Shown piece after piece: positions 1 through 64,000 of a stretch of 64,000 bases of DNA (positions are counted from its first letter, which is position 1; the number at the start of each line of letters is the position of its first letter). The translations under genes were made by a program, and so were the position numbers. The stretch lies in the NCBI GenBank assembly GCA_964006375.1, contig OZ023264.1, positions 177,168,010 through 177,232,009 on the forward strand. The letters are read 5' to 3'. Origin of the DNA: Tillus elongatus (taxonomy: Eukaryota > Arthropoda > Insecta > Coleoptera > Cleridae). Below the pieces are notes generated by a model, which worked only from the letters and a program-made list of their open reading frames with translations, did not search any database and was not told where the DNA came from.

Positions 1-462
1 TCAAGCGCGATAGCCCTCATTAGAAAAACTTAAATTAGGCTATATTTGTTTTCATTATCTTTTTCCTCATTAAGAAGTGTTGAAATTTTACGTCCACTTA
101 GCTATAAGAATATAATTAGTGTAATTTATATCTAACAGTTTTTTATGCTTAAAGTAACTATGGAGTACCACAAGGTTCTGTCTCTTGACTGATTTTCTTG
201 ATGATTTGGAAGCAGTGTAAATGCAAATGGCATATAACTTAGGGAGTACCAACAGGTTCTGTCTTTGGTTTCATTGATTGCGGCAATAATGTTACATCAA
301 ATTAACAAGGGCAAAATTTTGGCAAGTTACGCTTTGAGTGTTGAGTAGTTTAGTAGGAAAAATTGGAACATATTATAATGCTATTTTTGATATATATTCT
401 TCAGTTGCGTGAATTCTTCAAAACCAAAATAAATAAAATATATTGATTTTTTGTTTTGTGCC
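1..462 (+). other. intron with traces of RT motifs
   Basis: No gene is seen. Two short stretches (about 163-190 and 241-270) read GVPQGSV and GVPTGSV, the LINE reverse-transcriptase motif, but both are followed by stops. They are probably decayed LINE scraps. Confidence 0.3.
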
Positions 463-2395
463 TAGATGTGAAGAATTATAGGCCGATTTCTTTGATTTCC
501 AATGTTGCAAAGGTTTTGGAGATGATACTGAAAGAGCGACTAAACAGTTACCTGCGGAAATATAATCTCTTGCCTGATAAGCAGTATGGTTTTTGTGAAA
601 AAAAAATCAACTCAGGACGCTGTAAATGATCTAACCTCCAGCATATATGATAGTCTTGACAAAGGCAATCATCCGTCATTATGCGTTTTTATAGATTTAA
701 AAAAAAGCTTTTGACACTGTCAGTCATGTGAAACTGCTGGAGGTTCTGGAAAGTATTGGCGTAAGAGGTAAACAACATAAGTTGTTTAAGAGCTATATGA
801 CTGACAGATTTCAATTAGTCAAGATAAAAGAGACAGTGAGTAGCCCTCAAAGAGTGGAGTTCGGTGTCCCTCAGGGAACAATTTTGGGTCCTTTGCTTTT
901 TAATATATATATTAATGACCTCTTTAAATTGCGCTGTATGGGCAAAGTGGTAGGGTATGCATGATACTGCTATTTTCTATACGGCAGATAGTTGGTGTTC
1001 CCTAAAAAAAGTAGTTGAGAGGGATCTTGAGGTGATTATGGCATGGTTTCCTGATAGATGGTTGACCGTGAACCTTTCAAAAACCGTGTTTGTCCCTTTC
1101 TCATGTTACGTCCGCTGTTTGCCCTCTTATGATGCAATCAGTGTTGGTAGTGATTTGGCAATACGAAAGGTGAACAAAGTATCATATCTGGGACTAGATA
1201 TAGATTGCCATATGAGATGGGATTTCCATATTCAAAAATTGGTTAAAAAACTTAGGGTATTGCTGTACAAATTGAGATTCACTAAGGAAATGTTGGATAA
1301 TAAACATCTGCGTATTGTATATCATGCATTGGTTGAGAGTGTTCTATGTTACGCTATACTAGCCCGGGGCGGTGCGTCTGAGTCCCATCTTAGATTCCTG
1401 CACAATACCCGAAACCGTATTGTTAAGGTGATACATGGTAAAGATTATGCTTACCCTAGTGATTGTCTATACAAGGACACTTCCTTGATGGGTATTAGGG
1501 AGCTATTTTACTTTACGGTTGCAAACACTCAGCATGCTCAGCAGGAGAGTCTTACAATAATAGAGCATTCACATTTTACTAGACATAGCACACACTCGTT
1601 TAAAACGCAAAAGGTGAGGAAGGCAGTTGTGCAGAGATCGTTTGCTTACCTATGTGTAAGGGTTTATAATTCGGTGCCTCCTGAAATAAGAGGACACACT
1701 TCTTTGAATTTATTTAAGAAACGATTAAAGAGCTGGATTTTTCATACCACTAGAAGTGTCATTCACTCTTTGTTTAGAAGAAATTGACAACAAGGGGACA
1801 AGTGCGCGCTGGTTCCTGCATGAGTCGGTGGTTTTGTGTGTGTGCGCGCCTGAGGGTGTGTGTGGTGGTCGCGTGAGTGTCGGTGTTTCTTTGTTTGTTT
1901 TTTGAGTGGAGAGGGAACAGTGTGTTTTAACTGGGGACGGGCAGGTCGGAGTGGATATCGGTATTGGGGTATGTATACTGTGATTGGAGACTGGAAACTT
2001 AGTTTTTTTTTAGATGTTGGTATTTTAAAGTGCATATATGCTTTTTTGTTTTTGTGTATCAGATGCGTTACGATGTTTTAATCAATGACTTCTTTGGAGG
2101 GAAGCATATGGTAGAAATGATAGAAATGTTTGTGTTTTTTTTTTGTAGTTTTATTTTTGCTATACTGCCAACAAGTCTTTGGCAGTTTTTTTCTCTCCAT
2201 TTGTTGGGGGACATTTTTTTTGGTGTAAATTGTGCATTATTGTATTTAACTATACTGCCAACAAGTCTTTGACTCTGGCAGTTTTTTTCTCTACATTTAT
2301 TGGGGCAGATTTTTTTTGTGTGAATTTTTCATTATTGTGTGTTTATTTGTATTTTTCTGTATGGAGGGAAACCTCAATAAATAAATAAATGTGTA
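463..2395 (+). mobile_element. non-LTR retrotransposon (LINE), 5' truncated
   Basis: A LINE copy in the sense direction. It starts inside the reverse transcriptase, runs through the RT C-terminal region and a G/T-rich 3' region, and ends in an AATAAATAAATAAAT tail near 2377-2393. The clade is probably Jockey/CR1-like, judged only from motif spacing. The 3' region holds two near-copies of a CTATACTGCCAACAAGTCTT unit (about 2160 and 2250). Confidence 0.75.
470..1787 (+). pseudogene. LINE reverse transcriptase, frameshifted
   Basis: This encodes a reverse transcriptase used for target-primed retrotransposition. Readable in order are a KNYRPISLIS-type finger motif (about 472), FGVPQGTILGPLLF (about 860) and a GYA/DDT catalytic box (about 950-970). 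A one-base deletion inside the YADD box shifts the frame, so the downstream part continues in another frame to a C-terminal SVPPEIRG...LFKKRLKSW segment. More breaks lie before 728. The enzyme cannot be functional as it stands. Confidence 0.8.
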
Positions 2396-2440
2396 TGTGA
2401 TTTTTTGTTTGGTTTTGTTGATAGTTTATAATCCTAGCTT

Positions 2441-2755
2441 TTTTTTTTACTTTAACCGACGCCAGGGAGCACTTTTACCTCACTATCCTGGAAATTTTCC
2501 CAAGCCCCTGCCTTTTTGTAAGGACAGTAGGGATAGTTAACGTGCCCAACATTGCATGGACACAGGGTCGACAGCTTTACGCCCCCTCTGAAGGGCGGTA
2601 CGTGCTGACATTCAACTTGCTCAAATACAATGCCAAAACCTCAGTTTGTGTTAATTTATTAAAGTTTGTACTGAAAAAGTGAAAGAGACCCTGGGAATCG
2701 AACCCAGTACCCTTTGGTTCAGAGGCACACGTTCTTACCCCTGGACCACCGAGGC
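2441..2755 (-). mobile_element. tRNA-derived SINE with TSD
   Basis: The element is on the minus strand. Its tRNA-like head (about 2690-2752, read on the minus strand) carries an A box (GGTGGTCCAGGGGTAAG) and a B box (GGGTTCGATTCCCAG). The tail is the T-run at 2439-2448. It is flanked by a 12-bp direct repeat, TAATCCTAGCTT, at 2429-2440 and 2756-2767, which is the target-site duplication. Confidence 0.8.
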
Positions 2756-2843
2756 TAATCCTAGCTTGAAACTGAAAATTAATAATGTTTTTTTATTCTA
2801 AAAGGATAGTATAGGATGTGTTGATAAGTTTAGTTAATTTTAG

Positions 2844-59731
<56,888 letters not shown>

Positions 59732-59756
59732 GTAGGACATGTTTTATGAAGAATAA

Positions 59757-59838
59757 AATTCCGGGACGCAGCAAGTGCGTTATAGTATTTTCATAAGAAT
59801 TGTATACTATTGTGATACACGTCATATTACTAAAATTA
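59757..59838 (+). repeat. truncated copy of the 20872/4480 repeat
   Basis: TCCGGGACGCAGCAAGTGCG followed by TTATAGTATTTTCATAAG matches the end at 20872. It is cut off by the pogo-like element. Confidence 0.6.
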
Positions 59839-60261
59839 ATACCGTCAACTGGGGTGACTTCGGACAGATTTTGGACTTTTTTATCAATAACTTTTTTTCT
59901 AACGAAGCAATCGTTCTGAAATTTTAACTCAATATAGCTCCAACATTCACCTACACGGTGATCAACTGAGATTGTTGATTTTTTAATCAAAAACATTTTT
60001 AAAAAATTTTTGAAAAGTGTCCGAAGTCACCCCACCCTATGGGGTGACTTCGGACACGTATTTAAAACAACAGGAAATCGATGTCTTAGTGATTTAGGGG
60101 TGACTTCGGACAAAACATTTTTTTTAATTTTTAAGGAAATGGGAAGTAATTGGAAGGAATTGAAAGTCAAAATATGCATAAAAATAAACACTTTATTCTC
60201 AACAAAGAAACAACAAAACAAAAAATCATTCTTATGAAATATTTGGCAGGTATAGTCACAG

Positions 60262-61700
60262 TCACTCTAAAATAATATTCTTTGGTAAATTCACAAGCTT
60301 ATAGCGATCTCTTCTAAATTCTTTAAATAACAGTCTCTGATAAATTTCAGACTCCCCAATGATGCTGTTGTCAGAAACATTTGGAAAATGGAAGTAAATT
60401 TCGTCACCAAATGTTTTCTTTCGAAGAAAACTAACTGAGTAGCTTTGCCCTTCTTTCGCAAGAAGTTTTCCCACGTAATATTTATTTTTGGAGGAATTTT
60501 CAACGGGCAATTCAACGATGACAAAGTCATTTACAGCTAGTTCTTCTGAGATGTCTTGCTGAGAGATATTTTCAGAGCTTTCATCAGCCCCTTCTGTATT
60601 TTCTACTTCCATATCTAAGCGTAAATCAAAGGATGATTGAGAAGGAAGCATCTTATTTATTTTTTTGATTTGATTTGCTAGAAGAGATAATGGAAGATCA
60701 TCCTCGACATCATCGGAATCGCCGTCGCATGCAATATCTATGGGTTTTTTACTCGGTTTTTTACCCATTTTTCTTTTAATCCCAGATACAGATGGAGTGT
60801 TTTCTGCACTCTGTTCACTTTGTCGATTATCTGGGATATCTAAAAGTGTGATCTCACGTCCAGATGGAATATTGACACGCCTCCTTCTTTTGGGTTTTGT
60901 TTGTTCCGGCGTTCTATTTTCCTTCAAAAATTGTAGTAAGCTCTCGTCTATCTTATGAGGTAAATTAGTTTGGTCAGTCTCAGATATTTCTTCGGGTAGG
61001 CGTTTTATAACCTGTTGAGGACAGAGCGGAAAAATTCCCCCAGCTCTAAAACCAGACAAGATATATATATTTTTGAGCTAGCTTCTATTGACGCTAATGT
61101 CCGTTTAAGGAGGTTTGGAAAATCGCATTTTTGGAATGGCCCTCTTCTCTTTGTCTTCCATTCTGTGAGAATTTTTCTCCAGGCTTTTTTCAAAGGGCCA
61201 AAATAGGCAATGTCTAGCGGTTGGCAAAGATGTGTTGAATTTGGCGGGAGCAAGATAAATTTGATATTTAGGCGTTCACATTCTTAGATAACATCAACAG
61301 TAATGTGGCTTGACAAATTGTCACCAATGAGCACTTTTGCTCCATCTTTTTTCTTGAAATATGGGATAGCTATTTGTCGAAACCATTCGCGAAATGTGAC
61401 GGTCTCGAACCATCCTGACTTGCTTACACTATAGCGGCAACCATCCGGACCATTTTCTTCCCAATCCTCGTATCGATGTTTTGCCTTGTAAACTACGAAC
61501 GGCGGTAATAATTCCCCACTTGCTGAAGCCGCCATCATAACGCTGATGCTGCTTTTTGATGTATCCATAACTCTGTCACAGTGTTTTGATCCCCTCTTAC
61601 ACACCACCTTAACTTTACCGGGATCGTCTGAAAAGTTTGTTTCGTCATAGTTGACGATTTTCTCGGGGCTAACACCTTCTAAAGAAACCCTTAACTCTTC
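60262..61700 (-). pseudogene. pogo-like transposase, DDE and C-terminal part
   Basis: The DDE_1 catalytic domain: first Asp in VNYDETNFSDDPG (about 61660), second in VLIGDNLSSH (about 61315), third in STHLCQPLDIAYFGPLKKAW (about 61230). An in-frame TAA at 61284 and a frameshift in a short TATATATA run near 61058 break it. After SGFRAGGIFPLCPQQVIKRL comes an acidic tail of about 240 residues. It was a complete jerky/tigger-like transposase once. Confidence 0.87.
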
Positions 61701-61701
61701 G

Positions 61702-62525
61702 AAATAGATATAGATAGATAGATAGATAGATAGATAGGTGCTTTATTGTCCAAAGATAAAAATCTTATTGACAAGCAAAGTGTTAACATATAAAAGTAAA
61801 AGTTGTCAAAAGATAAAAACACAAAAATATAAGTTCACAACAAGTAGTAATATAAGTGCATATGTAACTAGTATAACTATATATAAATAACAATATACAA
61901 AACAATATAAACATAAATACACAGCTGACTAACAATATAATAAAAACACATAATATGTAGAAAGCAGCTCAAATGAAAACAACCAATCGAATCTGTCACA
62001 GTAGTGCATCATTACAAAATTCATCTATTGAATAATAACATTTTTCAATTAAAAATTCCTTAAGCTCTTTCCTAAAAATTTCAATATCACCAATCCTCCT
62101 CAAGTTTAGTGGTATCTGGTTAAATATCTTTTTACTATTATATATCAATGACCTCTTCAATAATGATGTGGACGGTATAGGAAGAGGAATGCAGTTCTTT
62201 TGTCTTGTATCACGAGAAGACACTGACCTGATTTCATCTTTATATTTTCCATGCATAAGGCATGCAGTCTCCAAAACAAACAGAGACGGTAGGGTCAATA
62301 TCCGCTCAGAAACAAATAAAGGTCTACAAGAGTCACGGACACTAACCCCACACAAATATCTGAGGGCTCTTTTCTGCAGAATAAATACAGAATTGAAAAG
62401 ATAACCTGCACAAGAGCCCCAGTAACAAATGCCATGTCTTAGATGGGACTCCACAAGTGAGAAGTAAACACTTCTAGATGTACTCTTGTCCAAGCTTTTT
62501 GAAACAACTAACATGTCAAAGTTTG
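61702..62525 (-). pseudogene. LINE RT fragment nested in the pogo-like element
   Basis: A 5'-truncated minus-strand LINE. Its tail is the (TAGA)n run at 61702-61736 on the + strand. The open frame 61996-62514 is the RT C-terminal part (YFSLVESHLRHGICYWGSCA, FILQKRALRYLCGV, FNQIPLNLRRIGDIEIFRKE). The 3' region between tail and stop is AT-rich. Confidence 0.82.
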
Positions 62526-62529
62526 TTTA

Positions 62530-62935
62530 TTGACTTGAGTCCTATATCTTTTAATATTCTGACAGCATCTTGTTGTCAGCCCTTTGTGGCGATTCAAAAA
62601 CAATTTCATCCAGTCCCTTTTTTGTCTAAATAACTCTTAACAATAGTTCGAATATCATATTGAGTTAGGGGAAATCCCCAATGCGCCGCGATATTTATTG
62701 TTGCAACCAGCCATTCCTCTTCTTCTTCCGGTATTTTTGTTTGGCCCCCAACAGATTTACCATGAATCCCCTTTATTCTGTCACTTATGGTGGATTTGGG
62801 CACATCATAATATTCTGCCGCCTGTCGCACACTTTTTTTCTTACTTTGGACATCTTGGACTGCTTTCTCCAACTGCTCTGCACGATAATATTGATATCGG
62901 CGACCGCCTAAGACTTTTTTGTAGGTTCGTACCAT
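62530..62935 (-). pseudogene. pogo-like transposase, N-terminal part
   Basis: It starts MVRTYKKVLGGRRYQYYRAE at the ATG at 62935, then QLEKAVQDVQSKKKSVRQAA and YDVPKSTISDRIKG, a psq-type helix-turn-helix for binding the element ends. It continues to IRTIVKSYLDKKGTG. A frame change then brings in a GLDEIVFESPQRADNK-like end before the nested LINE cuts it at about 62525. Confidence 0.85.
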
Positions 62936-63347
62936 GTCCGAAGTCACCCCCTATAATGGAGATATTTTCATTATCACCCTGTATAATAAAAACTATTGAA
63001 AATAGAAAAACCACATATTGATGAAAATGTTCTTAAAACATTGGGCTATCACATAATAATAATGAAATAGACCTAAAGTGACCAATATAAAGTGGAGAAA
63101 AGTATCTTTTTCCACTTACTGTGTTAGCGAGAAAATCCTATATGCAGAAAAATGCGGTTAAATCGGCAAAACTCTCCCGAACAAGCAAACACGCGCCACG
63201 GACGTCTAGACGGAACTAAGAGGGACAGATTTGATCGAGAACAATCGGGATTTCGCGCATCGGTTTGCCGCTAGAAGGACGTGCGCGAAATTACCATGTG
63301 TTGTCTGAAGTCACCCCGCCTGTCCGAAGTCACCCCAGTTGACGGTA

Positions 63348-63845
63348 CTTTAAACCTACACAGACCTTGAAGATCGATTTTAGAGATCCTAGTACGCGCA
63401 CATTTGAAGAATTCTTTTGAAAGTGTTACCATCGATATCTCTCTATTATCAAACAAATCTTGTGTTCTAACTCCTCTTGAGACAAATGCCCAAAACTCAA
63501 TTTTCTATGATGCTAAAAATTAAGTTTTGCTATATCTATAGATAATGTAAGTCTCTTTAAAAGAAGCCTGTATTAGAAACTTAATTAAAGTTACAAAAGC
63601 TTTTCAGAAGGAACCTTTATTCATATTTAGAAAAGTAAAGTATCTGCCAAATTATAAAGGCAGCAGTTATTTTTCCTTATTAATTGCCAGAATGATTACG
63701 TTTTAGTCAACCTAATCAAACCGGGTTTTTCAGTATCAACAATAACAAAATGTCTGCTGAAAATTATAATTTTAGACTTAAAAGTGACAAAGTTATTCAG
63801 ACGTTTTAAACAAAAATGAGATCTTGTTCAAAACGTATGAAATCT
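63348..63845 (+). other. intron, nothing recognised
   Basis: AT-rich Rme-8 intron sequence without motifs. Confidence 0.5.
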
Positions 63846-63847
63846 GT

Positions 63848-64000
63848 GCATTATTGTTTCTCCAAATGTCAAAATAAATAAAAAAACATACAGTCATCGA
63901 GCTGGAATTGATTATGCAACCTTCTGCGTAGAAGACAAGCACGCTACCACTGAGCTATCTAAGGATACGTTAACTAACTTTTTGTTTACATGATACTTGA
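63848..64000 (-). repeat. tRNA-like repeat copy (reverse of 11520-11685)
   Basis: The minus strand reads TAGATAGCTCAGTGGTAGCG (A box) and ATAATCAATTCCAGC at the B-box position, with flanks matching the copy at 11520. The weaker B box suggests an older copy. It is cut by the window edge. Confidence 0.65.

Larger units (their letters stand above)
59842..63345 (-). mobile_element. pogo-like (Tc1/mariner superfamily) element, 3.5 kb
   Basis: Perfect 26-bp inverted ends starting CCGTCAACTGGGGTGACTTC at 59842 and the complement ending at 63345, with TA on both sides. It holds a minus-strand transposase gene split by a LINE. Seven copies of GGGGTGACTTCGGACA or its complement lie in the two ends. 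Confidence 0.92.

Overview
The window is nuclear DNA of an arthropod, most likely an insect. It is AT-rich, intron-rich and crowded with transposons. One host gene runs through almost all of it on the + strand: Rme-8, the orthologue of vertebrate DNAJC13, an endosomal J-domain co-chaperone. Nineteen consecutive internal exons lie between 2844 and 59731. Joined at GT/AG sites they keep a single frame for 1347 codons with no stop, and they include the J domain with its HPD motif. The 5' and 3' ends of the gene lie outside the window. Nearly everything else is intron filled with mobile elements.

From 1 to 45 kb the introns hold several non-LTR retrotransposon families, one of them carrying RNase H and present in five pieces, many Tc1/mariner relatives at different stages of decay, a Penelope-like GIY-YIG fragment, a Gypsy RT fragment, a SINE with target-site duplication (TSD), tRNA-like repeats, short nonautonomous DNA elements and long (TA)n arrays. 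Several elements are nested, or sit in the same target site, and can be read base by base from their TSDs.

The centre of interest is 47929-59221, an 11.3-kb Maverick/Polinton-type virus-like element with inverted terminal repeats of about 1 kb and a 6-bp TSD (AGTAGG). It lies inside the 16.5-kb intron between the last two exons. It carries open genes for a virion: packaging ATPase, adenovirus-type protease, a basic core-like protein, penton-like and major capsid proteins, a fibre-like protein, a conserved Polinton protein of unknown role and a KilA-N/DUF3627 protein. I see no DNA polymerase B gene. Of the integrase only a chromodomain-like tail of about 47 codons is left. It therefore looks like a non-autonomous element that kept particle-forming genes and lost its replication and integration genes. 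Its terminal repeats carry tRNA-like units followed by T-runs, CRE palindromes and GGCGCC arrays. Five 217-bp tandem repeats fill the space beside the right end.

Downstream, 59842-63345 is a complete but broken pogo-like element with 26-bp terminal repeats and seven copies of a 16-bp motif, one of which overlaps the transposase start codon. A truncated LINE has split its transposase gene. Family names here come from motif reading alone; no database search was possible.
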